From CAZVLQ01 sp964628185 (lineage in GTDB: Bacteria > Pseudomonadota > Zetaproteobacteria > Mariprofundales > Mariprofundaceae): a DNA stretch of 64,000 nucleotides. The DNA lies in contig CAZVLQ010000002.1 of NCBI GenBank assembly GCA_964628185.1, positions 66,600 through 130,599 on the forward strand, written 5' to 3'. Positions 8,420 through 17,990 of the stretch are shown one piece after another. A program made the position numbers and the translations under genes. The notes under the pieces were generated by a model that was not told where the DNA came from, did no database searches, and saw only the letters and a program-made list of their open reading frames with translations. Each line of letters begins with the position of its first letter. Within the stretch, counting starts at the first letter, position 1.

Positions 8420-8893
8420 CTATTTTTTCAACCTGTCCCGTTCCGCCTCAAGGCGGAATAATCGTGCGTCGGCCCGGCGTAATCTGCGACTGAGCTCACG
8501 ACTTATGTTCATGTAAATCAGGGCAAATTGTTCGGTATTTTTCTGATACAGTTGCATCAGCGTTGCATTGGATAATTCAATGGCAATGCAGTCTTCCACG
8601 GCCTGAACCGAGGCAGTGCGGCGACCAAGGTCGATCAATGCCATTTCCCCGAAGCAATCGCCCTGGCTGAAATACTTGATGGGATGCATGCGGCCGTTCC
8701 ACTTGCGTAAAACTGCAACCTTCCCGCGTTCGAGCACAAACATGGAAGCGCCCCGTTCCCCCTCGCGAAAGAAGAATTCATTTTGTTTCATGGAAACAAG
8801 GGTTGCCTGTTCAAGCAGAAAATTCAGCACATCTTCACCAATTCCCCCAAAAATAGGCATGGACTGCAGCAGTTTCAGGTGTATCTCACGCAT
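8420..8893 (-). CDS. Single-domain cyclic nucleotide-binding protein
   Basis: The 157-residue protein is a single CAP_ED/cNMP-binding beta-roll. The phosphate-binding cassette is GDCFGEMALIDLGRRTAS, with the Glu and Arg that hold cyclic phosphate and ribose. The C-terminal helix (SRELSRRLRRADARLFRLEA) is arginine-rich and ends the protein, so there is no helix-turn-helix or other output domain, unlike Crp/Fnr regulators. It may act by binding a partner protein. Ligand (cAMP, cGMP or c-di-GMP) is not predictable. It is divergent from the small CxxC protein at 9103, across a 209-bp intergenic region. Confidence 0.8.
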   Translation of the reverse strand: MREIHLKLLQSMPIFGGIGEDVLNFLLEQATLVSMKQNEFFFREGERGASMFVLERGKVAVLRKWNGRMHPIKYFSQGDCFGEMALIDLGRRTASVQAVEDCIAIELSNATLMQLYQKNTEQFALIYMNISRELSRRLRRADARLFRLEAERDRLKK

Positions 8894-9102
8894 GGAACAT
8901 CCTGAACCGCTGCTTGCCGGTAACGGTGACGTTGGTAATATGCGTCATTTCCAAACCATGAAGCTATCATCAGACATCATCAACCATTAAGGACCTTGGT
9001 TTGCCACTTTATCCGTATTTGATCCTTGCATATAAATAATGGCGGGTAGAAAATGACTTATGAAAAACTGGCGACCCATAAAAATACAACCATGGAACGG
9101 CT

Positions 9103-9540
9103 ATGTACATCATCAATGATTCAATGCTCACTCTGATCCTGCGTTTTGCCGGCCGCAAACAGGAAATCGCTTTTTCCAACCAGGAATTTATTCAAAAACA
9201 AGTGAAGGCCATACAGGCGTATGTGGACAGGTATCCTCCGGAAGAAAGAAAAATGCGTTCAATTGAATGGATTGCGACGCGTGCGCGTCAATACCGGAAA
9301 ACATGGGAAAAGGAGAACATAGCCCGGGAAATTTCCGGACATCGATGCCCGGATTGCCCCTTATCCGATCCCGGCACTGTTGAACATTGCCAGATTCATG
9401 ACCAGTGGATGGCGCTTCTTCACCAGTATATGGCGAATGAAATGAATTCGCGAAAATATATTGAAAGCTCGCTGGAACTCCTCGCCCGGAACAAGGAACA
9501 TCTCAAGATTAAACGGGGAAGGCTAAAAGCGGAATACTAA
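9103..9540 (+). CDS. Small CxxC/CxxH protein of unknown function
   Basis: I do not recognise this 145-residue protein. It is rich in basic and aromatic residues, largely helical in appearance, and carries one cluster of likely metal ligands: Cys82-x2-Cys85 and Cys96-x2-His99, in the context HRCPDCPLSDPGTVEHCQIH. This could be a zinc knuckle. The C-terminal third is a charged helix (SSLELLARNKEHLKIKRG). The ATG at 9103 has GGAACGG upstream. Base composition here and just upstream is visibly more AT-rich than the neighbouring operons. It diverges from the cyclic nucleotide-binding gene. Confidence 0.6.
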   Translation: MYIINDSMLTLILRFAGRKQEIAFSNQEFIQKQVKAIQAYVDRYPPEERKMRSIEWIATRARQYRKTWEKENIAREISGHRCPDCPLSDPGTVEHCQIHDQWMALLHQYMANEMNSRKYIESSLELLARNKEHLKIKRGRLKAEY

Positions 9541-9564
9541 AAGGTGCCAGGAATCTTTTTTCAA

Positions 9565-11115
9565 TCATGCCTGTCGTTTGCGTAACTGGTGAGCGCCAAT
9601 GCACAGGAGGGATATAAGCAGGTAGCCCGTGGCAAAGGGCCAGGCTTGTCCGGGTCCGTAGGCATTAACGACGGCACCGGCGGCAATCCGGAAACCGTGA
9701 ATAATGCCCGTGAGGCTGAACAGGCAGGCGGCAAGCATCCAGGCAGCGGCACGAAGCAATTTCCCGTCCAGCAAACTGGCAGTGAAGGCTGCCAGAATCA
9801 TAGAGGTGAAGATAAATCCCCTTTCCAGAGCGATCAGGCCATACACGGGAATAACATCTGCTAACGCTTTCAGGCCCACTGTGCCCATATCCGTGTCTGC
9901 CGCCCGCAAGCCGTTTTCCAGCATCATCAGGCCCCAGGCGGCAATGGCCGGTATCAATCCCGCCACTACGGCCGGACCATGATGACGGGGTGTATCCCGG
10001 AAGGCCTGGGCGGCAATGATCATGCCGATCCACAGCAAAATCGCCGCACCTGCCTCAACCGGTACAAGGGCCGCGATGAAGCTCACCGTTCCTGTCAGGG
10101 CGAGCAGCGTGATGACCAGGCCATTGGCAACCGAGTAACCGCAACCGGCGCCCATTTCCTTCCAGGCGGGATGGCCGATATAGATAGTGGTGGGAAAACA
10201 GCTTCCGAAAGCAGCGGCGGCCAGGGTGCCCATGCCGTTGGCGGCCAACGACGCCCGCACCGGATAGCGATCACCGGCTGCTTCGGCGCTTTCCAGATTT
10301 TGCAGGGAACCGGCCAGGTTAAACAGTCCCATGGGAATGATGACAGCCAGGAAACCCGCCAGGCGCGGGTCGTCCAGGGATCTGGCCAGTTCGATCAGAG
10401 CGGGAATGGGCGGATGCCAGCCGGGATGCCAGGCAGCCAGCACGTGGGAGGCATCCATTCTTCCCAGTGCCCAAGCCAGCAGGGTGCCCGTCAGCACCGC
10501 AGCCAGTCCTCCGGGAATGCCGCGCGGTAGACGCAGGCGACCGAGATAGGAAATAAACAACACGCCCAGGGGGGCAAATCCCACCAGGGGATCAGCGAAG
10601 ATGCGGAAGGCGAAATCCATGGAGATAAAGGTGATGGCAATGCCTGCGAGGGTGGCCAGCAGGGCTGCCCTGGGTGTAAACTCCTTGACCTTGCCGGCGA
10701 TGAAGGCGCCACCCAGCTCGATCAACCCGGACCCCAGGCAGGCTGCCAGGCCCATCTGCCAGGCCAGATGGGCGTCACCGGTACTTTTCACCACCGGCAA
10801 CATCACAAACAACACATAGGCGAACAGGGAAACCGTGTTAATACCGTAAGGAAGGGCGGTGGCGGGCCGGCCGGTGCTGCGCTCCAGCCGGTAGGCCTGC
10901 CAGGCGTAGAAGAGGTTGCCCGCCAGCAGGCTTATTCCGGCGCCTGGAAGGATACGCCCGAAAACCAGTTCTTCCGGCATGCCCAGCAAGGTCGTACACA
11001 ACAGGCTGATAAGAATGATCTGGATAAGGTTATCAACGAACAGGCCGAAGAACCCATCCAGGTCACCCCTGCGCCACCAGCGCGGAATCTCGTGGTCAGG
11101 TCTTGTTTGGTGCAT
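9565..11115 (-). CDS. NCS2/AzgA-type xanthine-uracil permease family protein
   Basis: This integral membrane protein of about 516 residues has some 12-14 hydrophobic segments. The N-terminal motif RGDLDGFFGLFVDNLIQI and the later LPYGINTVS stretch are typical of the AGZA/NCS2-related permease group; the substrate may be a purine or another small anion. A TTG 18 bases upstream is also in frame, but the ATG at 11115 is the better start, though its ribosome site is weak. It follows sucB by about 50 bp on the same strand and may be cotranscribed with the 2-oxoglutarate dehydrogenase genes, though the functional link is unclear. Confidence 0.75.
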   Translation of the reverse strand: MHQTRPDHEIPRWWRRGDLDGFFGLFVDNLIQIILISLLCTTLLGMPEELVFGRILPGAGISLLAGNLFYAWQAYRLERSTGRPATALPYGINTVSLFAYVLFVMLPVVKSTGDAHLAWQMGLAACLGSGLIELGGAFIAGKVKEFTPRAALLATLAGIAITFISMDFAFRIFADPLVGFAPLGVLFISYLGRLRLPRGIPGGLAAVLTGTLLAWALGRMDASHVLAAWHPGWHPPIPALIELARSLDDPRLAGFLAVIIPMGLFNLAGSLQNLESAEAAGDRYPVRASLAANGMGTLAAAAFGSCFPTTIYIGHPAWKEMGAGCGYSVANGLVITLLALTGTVSFIAALVPVEAGAAILLWIGMIIAAQAFRDTPRHHGPAVVAGLIPAIAAWGLMMLENGLRAADTDMGTVGLKALADVIPVYGLIALERGFIFTSMILAAFTASLLDGKLLRAAAWMLAACLFSLTGIIHGFRIAAGAVVNAYGPGQAWPFATGYLLISLLCIGAHQLRKRQA

Positions 11116-11166
11116 TTCTTCAGGCGGATTCAAGTTCCGGACACACCATCGTATGCCAAAATGAAT

Positions 11167-12291
11167 TTACAAATCAAGCAGCATGCGGCCGGGATATTCA
11201 AGGGCTTCTTTCACCGTCACCAGAAACCGGACCGCTTCACGGCCATCGACAATGCGGTGGTCATAGGAAAGCGCCAGGTACATCATGGGACGGACCACCA
11301 CCCTGTCATCCTCCGCGACGGGCCGTTTTTGAATGGCGTGCATGCCGAGAATGGCGCTCTGGGGCGGGTTGAGAATTGGCGTGGACAACAGTGAACCGAA
11401 TACACCGCCATTGCTGATGGAGAACGTGCCTCCCTTGAGGTCATCCGGCACAAGTCGGCCCTCGCGCGCCTTTTTCGCAAGATCGGCAATGACGTTTTCG
11501 ATCTCCGCCATACCCAGCCGGTCCGCATCACGCAGGACCGGCGCCACCAGCCCCCTGTCCGTGGATACCGCGATACCGATGTCGCAATAACTGCGATAGA
11601 TGACATCGTCACCCTCAACACAGGCATTGACGGCGGGAAACCGGCGCAGCCCCTCGACGCAGGCTTTTACGAAAAAGGACATATAGCCGAGATTCACGCC
11701 ATGCTTTTCCCTGAAGGCATCACGGTATCGGGCCCGCAACTCCGTCACCGGCTGCATATTGACTTCATTGAAAGTGGTCAGGATAGCGGCTGTATTTTGC
11801 GCCTCCTTGAGCCTGCGGGCGATCGCCTTGCGCAGGGCGCTCATGGGCGCACGCTCTTCCACCCTGTCCCCGAGCTGGCGCTCAGGTACTTTCAGCGTTC
11901 TCTCCTTCTTTTCTACAACTGCGCGCACGGGAGCGACATCGGCCTTCGCCGCGGGAGCATGCCCGGCCGCAGCCGCCTTACGGGCGGGAGCAGGGGCCTT
12001 TTCCGGTTGCTTCACCTTCTTTTCGGAAGCCCTGGAGCGGGGCCTGGCCGCGACTTTGCCAGCTTCAATCCGGCCGATCACCTCGCCCGGCGTCACTGTC
12101 TCACCCGCCTGTTTGCGAATTTCTTTCAGAACGCCGTTATCAAGGGCGGTCACTTCCATGGTAATTTTATCACTTTCAATTTCGGCCAGCACATCATCCT
12201 CGGCCACGGCATCACCCACCTGTTTTTGCCAGGATATCAGCGTCGCCTCGGACTCGGACTCACCCAGGGCTGGAACCTTGATTTCAATCAT
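11167..12291 (-). CDS. sucB: 2-oxoglutarate dehydrogenase E2 (dihydrolipoyllysine succinyltransferase)
   Basis: E2 transfers the succinyl group to CoA and forms the core of the complex. Residues 1-80 are a lipoyl domain with the modified lysine in ESDKITMEV (Lys42). An Ala/Pro/Lys-rich linker runs to about residue 150, and the C-terminal catalytic domain carries the HRIVDG active-site motif. The E3-binding domain normally present between linker and core (SPAxRR...GTGxxGR) is missing, and the total of 374 residues is short for the bacterial family. The ATG at 12291 is favoured over a GTG one codon earlier; AAGGAGAGG lies upstream. It follows sucA by 17 bp. Confidence 0.93.
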   Translation of the reverse strand: MIEIKVPALGESESEATLISWQKQVGDAVAEDDVLAEIESDKITMEVTALDNGVLKEIRKQAGETVTPGEVIGRIEAGKVAARPRSRASEKKVKQPEKAPAPARKAAAAGHAPAAKADVAPVRAVVEKKERTLKVPERQLGDRVEERAPMSALRKAIARRLKEAQNTAAILTTFNEVNMQPVTELRARYRDAFREKHGVNLGYMSFFVKACVEGLRRFPAVNACVEGDDVIYRSYCDIGIAVSTDRGLVAPVLRDADRLGMAEIENVIADLAKKAREGRLVPDDLKGGTFSISNGGVFGSLLSTPILNPPQSAILGMHAIQKRPVAEDDRVVVRPMMYLALSYDHRIVDGREAVRFLVTVKEALEYPGRMLLDL

Positions 12292-12308
12292 CACGGTATG
12301 TCCTCTCC

Positions 12309-15197
12309 TTATTCAATCATGCCTTCAACCGAACCGCTCAAGGCGGCATGCACCAGTGCCTGCTGTTGCTGGGCGTGCCGTTTGGACGACCCGACCGCGG
12401 GGGCGGCGGCGGATGCTCGCGCCAAATGCGTCAGGTGTTGGCCCTGAAGCAGGCAACGCTCCAGATCGCGTGCAATCTCGCACCAGGCACCCTGGTTTTC
12501 CGGCTCTTCCTGCACCCATACCAGCTCACTGGCGGTCGCGAAGTTCGACAACTGCCGCCTGACTTCCTCGCATGGAAACGGGTACATCTGCTCAAGACGA
12601 ATTATCGCCACATCCGTTATTTCCCGCCGGCACCGCTCCGCCAGCAGGTCGTAGTACACCTTGCCGGAACACACAAGCAGCCGGCGGACGCGGGAAGACT
12701 CAATGGCATCATCCGTTTCCGCCAGTACGGAATGAAAGCGGCCACTGCTGAAATCATCGAGCGCCGAAAATGACAATTTTTGCCGCAGCATGCTTTTCGG
12801 GGCCATCATAATCAGCGGCTTGCGCATCCGGATCAACGATTGCCGCCGCAGCAGATGAAACAGTTGCGCCGGCGTGGTCGGATAAACAACCTGCATATTT
12901 CTTTCAGCGCAAAGTTGCAGATACCGTTCCAGCCGGCTCGAGGAATGTTCCGCTCCCTGCCCTTCATAACCGTGAGGCAGCCATAACATCAGTCCGCTCA
13001 TGCGGTCCCACTTGGATTCTCCGGCAGCGATAAACTGGTCAATCACTACCTGCGCATTGTTGGCGAAATCGCCGTATTGCGCTTCCCAGATAACCAGCGC
13101 CCTGGGCTCGGCCACGGAATAGCCGTACTCAAAGGCCATAACCGCCTCTTCGGACAGCATGCTGTCCACGGCCACGAAGTGGGACATTTCCCCCTTCTCA
13201 ACCCGGCGCAACGGCACAAACTTCTTGCCCGTTTTCTGATCATAGACAACAACATGGCGATGAAAAAAAGTGCCCCTGCCCGTATCCTGTCCCGATATCC
13301 GCACCCAGCCGCCCTCGGCAAGCAAGGTGGCATAGGCCATTGTTTCAGCGCAACCCCAGTCCACCGGCGCCTCGCCCTTCATCATCCGTATGCGTGCGTC
13401 ATAAATCTTCTGCACCCTGGGATGAAGGGTAAAATCCCGTGGCATCCGGTGCACCTTGTCGGCCAGCGCCTCCAGTGTTTCCACTGCAACCGCCGTTTCC
13501 GGTTCGGGTGCGCCATCGCGCAAATACCCCGCCCAGCGCCCCTGCAGGCTGTCGTGTGACGGTATCGGGGCCTGCGTATTGTTACGCCGCACCTGTTTGA
13601 GGCATTCACGGTAATCGTGCACCATGTCTTCGGCATCCTGACCGGTCAGCAGCCCGTCACGCTGCAGCCGGTCGCGATAGAGATGCAGTACATCCGGATG
13701 CGCCGCGATTTTGCGGTACATCACGGGCTGGGTGACCATCGGCTCATCCGCTTCATTATGCCCGTGGCGGCGATAGCAGATCATATCGATGACGATATCC
13801 GATTTGAACCGGTAACGGTAATCCAGCGCGATCTGCGCCGCCAGCACCACCGCCTCGGGATCATCGCCATTTACGTGCAGGATCGGCGCCTGCACCATCT
13901 TGGCGATATCCGTGCAATACAGGGTGGAACGGGCATCGAACGGGTTGGTGGTAAAACCGATCTGATTGTTGACTACGATATGAATGGTGCCGCCGGTGCG
14001 AAAACCGTTCAGCTTGGAGAGATTCAGCGACTCGGCCACCACCCCCTGGCCGGCCATGGCGGCATCCCCATGTACCAGAATACTGATCACTTCCCGCCTG
14101 AGCTTGTCTCCACGCCGGCGCTGACGCGCGCGCACGCTGCCCAGCACCACCGGCGTAATGATTTCCAGATGCGACGGATTGAAAGCCAGGGACAAATGCA
14201 ACGTACCACCCGGCGTTGGAATATCGGCGGAAAATCCGAGGTGGTATTTCACATCGCCGGCCCCGTGTTCCGCATCTTCAAACTGAACGCCCTCGAATTC
14301 GGAGAAGATTTCCGATAGCGATTTGCCCAGCAGATTGGCCAGTACGTTCAGGCGACCCCGATGGGCCATGCCGAGAATCACTTCCTTTGCGCCCTTGCAG
14401 CCGGCCTGCCGGAGCAGCATGTTAAGCATCGGGATCAGGCTTTCTCCCCCCTCCAGCGAGAATCGTTTCTGACCGGTATAGCGTGTGTGCAGAAAGTGTT
14501 CGAATTCCGATGCGCGCATAATATTGCGGAAAATCTGCAGGCGGATTTCGGCATCAAAATGCGGCGTGGACAGTGTCGTCTCCAAACGCTCCTGCAACCA
14601 GTGTTTCTGGGCGGAGTCCGTGATATGCAGAAACTCGGGGCCGATACAGCCGCTATAAGCCTGCTTCAGAATGGAAAGAATCTCACGCAGGGGAAGCACG
14701 GGCGGCCCCACCAGATCACCGGTTGGAAAATCCGCATCCAGGTCGGCCTCGGAAAGGCCGTAATATTTCAGCTCCAGTTCGGGACTGGGCTGCGGCGGAT
14801 TCAAATGCAGCGGATCAAGGTCGGCATGCAGGTGTCCGTAGACGCGGTAGCCGTGGATGAGATAAATGGCGCGGGAGGGGTACTCCACTTCCCGCATTTC
14901 CGTATGCAAAGCATCCGCCGGTGCGGCGGCGGGCCCGGCCGATGCGTGCAATATACGCGCTTCGGCCTCCCGCTTCGAAATCAGGGGGCCTGCTTCCTTC
15001 AGGGCCTGAAAACGTTTGGCCCAATCAGATGGTATTGAAGCCGGATTGCTGAGGTAATCCTCAAACAGGGATTCTACCCAGGCGGCATTGACCCCTCCCA
15101 GATCAGCCTCCTGATCGAGAAGCGCATGCCTGGACGGGAACCGGATCGTCTGCTCGCTGCCCTTTGTTGCCTTGCCCACGCCAGCTTTATAGCGCAA
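12309..15197 (-). CDS. sucA: 2-oxoglutarate dehydrogenase E1 component
   Basis: The thiamin diphosphate-dependent E1 decarboxylates 2-oxoglutarate in the TCA cycle. The protein of about 960 residues has the N-terminal SLFEDYLSNPASIPSDW motif that contacts E2, the substrate and TPP segments (MAHRGRLNVLAN, GDAAMAGQGVV, RRHGHNEADEP) and the C-terminal transketolase-like domain. Start choice is uncertain: the frame opens with TTG at 15197 and GTG at 15179, neither with a strong ribosome site, and no ATG precedes the conserved region. The E3 gene lpd is not adjacent. Confidence 0.94.
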   Translation of the reverse strand: MRYKAGVGKATKGSEQTIRFPSRHALLDQEADLGGVNAAWVESLFEDYLSNPASIPSDWAKRFQALKEAGPLISKREAEARILHASAGPAAAPADALHTEMREVEYPSRAIYLIHGYRVYGHLHADLDPLHLNPPQPSPELELKYYGLSEADLDADFPTGDLVGPPVLPLREILSILKQAYSGCIGPEFLHITDSAQKHWLQERLETTLSTPHFDAEIRLQIFRNIMRASEFEHFLHTRYTGQKRFSLEGGESLIPMLNMLLRQAGCKGAKEVILGMAHRGRLNVLANLLGKSLSEIFSEFEGVQFEDAEHGAGDVKYHLGFSADIPTPGGTLHLSLAFNPSHLEIITPVVLGSVRARQRRRGDKLRREVISILVHGDAAMAGQGVVAESLNLSKLNGFRTGGTIHIVVNNQIGFTTNPFDARSTLYCTDIAKMVQAPILHVNGDDPEAVVLAAQIALDYRYRFKSDIVIDMICYRRHGHNEADEPMVTQPVMYRKIAAHPDVLHLYRDRLQRDGLLTGQDAEDMVHDYRECLKQVRRNNTQAPIPSHDSLQGRWAGYLRDGAPEPETAVAVETLEALADKVHRMPRDFTLHPRVQKIYDARIRMMKGEAPVDWGCAETMAYATLLAEGGWVRISGQDTGRGTFFHRHVVVYDQKTGKKFVPLRRVEKGEMSHFVAVDSMLSEEAVMAFEYGYSVAEPRALVIWEAQYGDFANNAQVVIDQFIAAGESKWDRMSGLMLWLPHGYEGQGAEHSSSRLERYLQLCAERNMQVVYPTTPAQLFHLLRRQSLIRMRKPLIMMAPKSMLRQKLSFSALDDFSSGRFHSVLAETDDAIESSRVRRLLVCSGKVYYDLLAERCRREITDVAIIRLEQMYPFPCEEVRRQLSNFATASELVWVQEEPENQGAWCEIARDLERCLLQGQHLTHLARASAAAPAVGSSKRHAQQQQALVHAALSGSVEGMIE

Positions 15198-15295
15198 TGC
15201 TCATGAAAAGGCGAATAAAGAATATATCACGGGCTGCCTCGTCGCCAGGCCCGAAACCAGTCCCCTGGTACGGGGTGCAACAAACCACTGCGGTA

Positions 15296-16063
15296 TCAGC
15301 CGTAGCGCAACCGGTACCACAACAGGCCCAGATACTCATGCAGCGTCTGCGCGGAATCTGCAAACACATTCCAGCGGGGCAGGTAGCTGCGTATATCGTA
15401 TTCTCCCCGTCTGGCGATATAAGCGGTGGGGGCTGGGACGACATCCAGCCCCTGTTTTTCGAAGCACCACTGCGCCCGCAGCATATGCCAGGCGGAAGTG
15501 ACCAGAATGACGCGGCGCACCCCCTCACTTTCCAGAAGTTCCCTGATATTTCTTGCATTTTCCCATGTGTTGTTGGCGCGGGGTTCCGCATGCATCATAG
15601 GCGCCGGCAGGCCCAGCCGGATCAGCCAGCGCACCATGATGGCGCCTTCCGCCTCAACCGCCTGTGAAAACGGTTTGCCGCCCGTGGCATAAACGGGCAA
15701 TCCTGTTTCACGTGCGATTTCGGCGGCATAGACGGTACGCACCAGGGCCTGCGGCCCCAGTTCGTCCCGTCCGCCGTACTCCGGCGCTCGCTCATAGATA
15801 CCGCCACCGAGCAGAACGATTACCGTTCCCTGCCCGGCAACCGTTGCTGCATTCAACGCCGGAAACCGGGACTCAAGCGGGCCTACCAGCGCGTCACGTA
15901 CGGGCTCGGTGGACAACAGCCACAGGCATGCGAATGACAACAACACCAGCACCCTGCCCCAGCGTCGGCGCCAGCAAATGAGACCGGCCAGTCCCGCCAG
16001 CACCAGACCACCGGGCGGCAAAAGCAACTGAGAGACAATCTTGCCCAGGAGCAGCGTATTCAA
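15296..16063 (-). CDS. DUF218 / YdcF-ElyC family membrane protein
   Basis: The 255-residue protein has two N-terminal membrane helices (LLLPPGGLVLAGLAGLI and VLVLLSFACLWLLS) followed by the DUF218 domain (VIVLLGGGIYERAPEY, YATGGKP, NTWENARN, LVTSAWHMLRA). ElyC and SanA of this family affect envelope integrity and peptidoglycan precursor recycling in E. coli; the biochemical activity is unsettled. The start is TTG at 16063, backed by a strong GGAGGAGG about 7 bases upstream. It lies 25 bp after cstA and about 100 bp before sucA on the same strand. Confidence 0.85.
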   Translation of the reverse strand: MNTLLLGKIVSQLLLPPGGLVLAGLAGLICWRRRWGRVLVLLSFACLWLLSTEPVRDALVGPLESRFPALNAATVAGQGTVIVLLGGGIYERAPEYGGRDELGPQALVRTVYAAEIARETGLPVYATGGKPFSQAVEAEGAIMVRWLIRLGLPAPMMHAEPRANNTWENARNIRELLESEGVRRVILVTSAWHMLRAQWCFEKQGLDVVPAPTAYIARRGEYDIRSYLPRWNVFADSAQTLHEYLGLLWYRLRYG

Positions 16064-16088
16064 CGGGGCCTCCTCCGGTCGTCAGGCA

Positions 16089-17816
16089 TCAGGATGGCGG
16101 CAGCGTCACCTCGGCATGGACTGAGGGCGTCTGCCTGTGGCTCTGATGGATCGTCCGCACGGCCACCAGTGCTTCAAACAGCACCCACAGGGCAAGGACA
16201 AGAATGACCCCGCCCACGGTGGCCACCGTCCATTGTCCCTTGCCGAGTGCCTTGACCATGCCCATGACCATACCGGAGATCGTCGCACCCAGCACCAGCA
16301 GCATGGGCAGCAGCGTGTACAGAATCGGTTTTCGTTTGCGGTACAGGTAAATCGTGACGGTGAGCAACGTCAGGCCGGCCAGTATCTGGTTGGTGGTGCC
16401 GAACAGCGTCCACAGGAAAAGCCCGGCGGGCTTGCCGTTCACCTTGAAAAAGGCGAAAAATCCAATGGCCGCCACGGCGAGCAGGGTCGCCACGTAACGA
16501 TTGGTAAGGATTTTCAATCCGATGGTGTTGCCAATTTCCTCGATATTGAAGCGCAACAGGCGCGTACCGGTATCCACGCTGGTCATGGCGAAAGCAACCA
16601 CTACGACGCTGATAAACGCCTCCGCCATATTGAGCGGGACGCCCAGTTGATGCACGAACTGGCCGTTACCCTGGATAAACACGGCCAGTTTCTGATGCAG
16701 TCCCGCGGCCTTGTGCCATGAACCGTAGAAATTCGCCCACTGCGCATGACTGGTAAACGCCCCGGCCGTCGTGGCGAAAACGGCGAGCATGGCCAGCAGC
16801 GATTCGCCGATCATGCCCACATAGCCGATAAAGGGCGCATCCGTTTCCTTGTCCAGTTGCTTGGCCGTGGTACCGGATGCCACAAGCCCGTGAAAACCGG
16901 ACACCGCACCGCAGGCGATAACGATAAACAGGAACGGCAGCATCGGCGGAGCGCCTTCGGGACGGGGATTAAAGGCGGGTGCCACCCAGTCGGGCGACAT
17001 GACAAAAAAACCGATCAACATGCAGAACATTGCCAGATACAACAACAGCGAATTGAGAAAATCACGCGGTTGCAGCAGCAGCCACACGGGCAGCACGCTG
17101 GCGGCGAAGGCATACACGAGAAGCGTCCAGCTCCAGGTGGAAGCAGCCACGCCGGTCACCGGCAGGTAGAGTCCGGCCCAGGTTGTGCCGAGCATCAGCA
17201 GGAACCCTACCGAAATCAGGGGCCAGAGCGGCATACCCCGGCGGTAAATCAGATATCCGATCAGCATTGCAATCAACATCAGTGAATATGTCGGGAAAAC
17301 CGCCTCAGGATGAGCCGTAGCCGGCACGTGCGCGGGATCGGGGGCGGCAAAAAGGCCCGAAATCACCAACACAAACACGCCCATGGCCAGAGCGACCAGG
17401 AAGAAGATGACCAGCAGGAACAGCAGGCGTGTGCGCGGGCTTATCACATCGCGGGAGATCGTCCCCATACTCTGCCCCCTGTATCGTATGGACAACACGA
17501 GTGCGGAAAAGTCATGGACCGCACCCACCAGCAATGTTCCGAACACCACCCACAGAAGGGCGGGCAACCAGCCCCAGATGACCGCAATGGCGGGTCCCAG
17601 CATCGGCGCCAGTCCCGCGATGGAGGCAAAATGATGGCCAAACAGGACATATTTGTTCGAGGGGAGATAATCCACATCATCCCTGAGCGCATGGGCCGGT
17701 GTGGCGGCTTCCGCCCGCAGCGCAAAGATACGCCGACTAAGAACGCCCCTGGCATACAGGCGGTAAAATACAACATACAGGCTGAGTACCAGAATCGCCA
17801 TGACGACTGGAGACAT
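16089..17816 (-). CDS. cstA: Carbon starvation protein CstA family transporter
   Basis: CstA-type proteins import peptides or pyruvate during carbon limitation. The 575-residue protein has about 15 hydrophobic segments and the family motif FGHHFASIAGLAPMLGPAI near the N-terminus, then VGAVHDFSALVLSIRYRG. The ATG at 17816 is preceded by GGGAGGATAAGG; a further in-frame start at 17849 adds a charged stretch with no support. It is the first gene of a minus-strand run through the DUF218 gene to sucAB. Confidence 0.92.
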   Translation of the reverse strand: MSPVVMAILVLSLYVVFYRLYARGVLSRRIFALRAEAATPAHALRDDVDYLPSNKYVLFGHHFASIAGLAPMLGPAIAVIWGWLPALLWVVFGTLLVGAVHDFSALVLSIRYRGQSMGTISRDVISPRTRLLFLLVIFFLVALAMGVFVLVISGLFAAPDPAHVPATAHPEAVFPTYSLMLIAMLIGYLIYRRGMPLWPLISVGFLLMLGTTWAGLYLPVTGVAASTWSWTLLVYAFAASVLPVWLLLQPRDFLNSLLLYLAMFCMLIGFFVMSPDWVAPAFNPRPEGAPPMLPFLFIVIACGAVSGFHGLVASGTTAKQLDKETDAPFIGYVGMIGESLLAMLAVFATTAGAFTSHAQWANFYGSWHKAAGLHQKLAVFIQGNGQFVHQLGVPLNMAEAFISVVVVAFAMTSVDTGTRLLRFNIEEIGNTIGLKILTNRYVATLLAVAAIGFFAFFKVNGKPAGLFLWTLFGTTNQILAGLTLLTVTIYLYRKRKPILYTLLPMLLVLGATISGMVMGMVKALGKGQWTVATVGGVILVLALWVLFEALVAVRTIHQSHRQTPSVHAEVTLPPS

Positions 17817-17990
17817 CCTTATCCTCCCTTTTACAAGGCATCGCATCATGCCTCGTTGATGATCAGGAAACTGACGGGCTTATGGAAATTTCAGTGCGGC
17901 AGATTCCCGGATAGCGTGCACACAGACGGCAGGCGCGCTACGCTAGCACCCGCTTGCAATACGATAAACCACCATGAACAGGAGCATGAC

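Noticed and set aside
17310..17990. Long plus-strand reading frame upstream of the parvulin lipoprotein
   Set aside because: It is antisense to cstA, has a charged, His/Gln-rich composition without any family pattern, and the real gene starts at the ATG 17991 with AGGAG and a lipoprotein signal.
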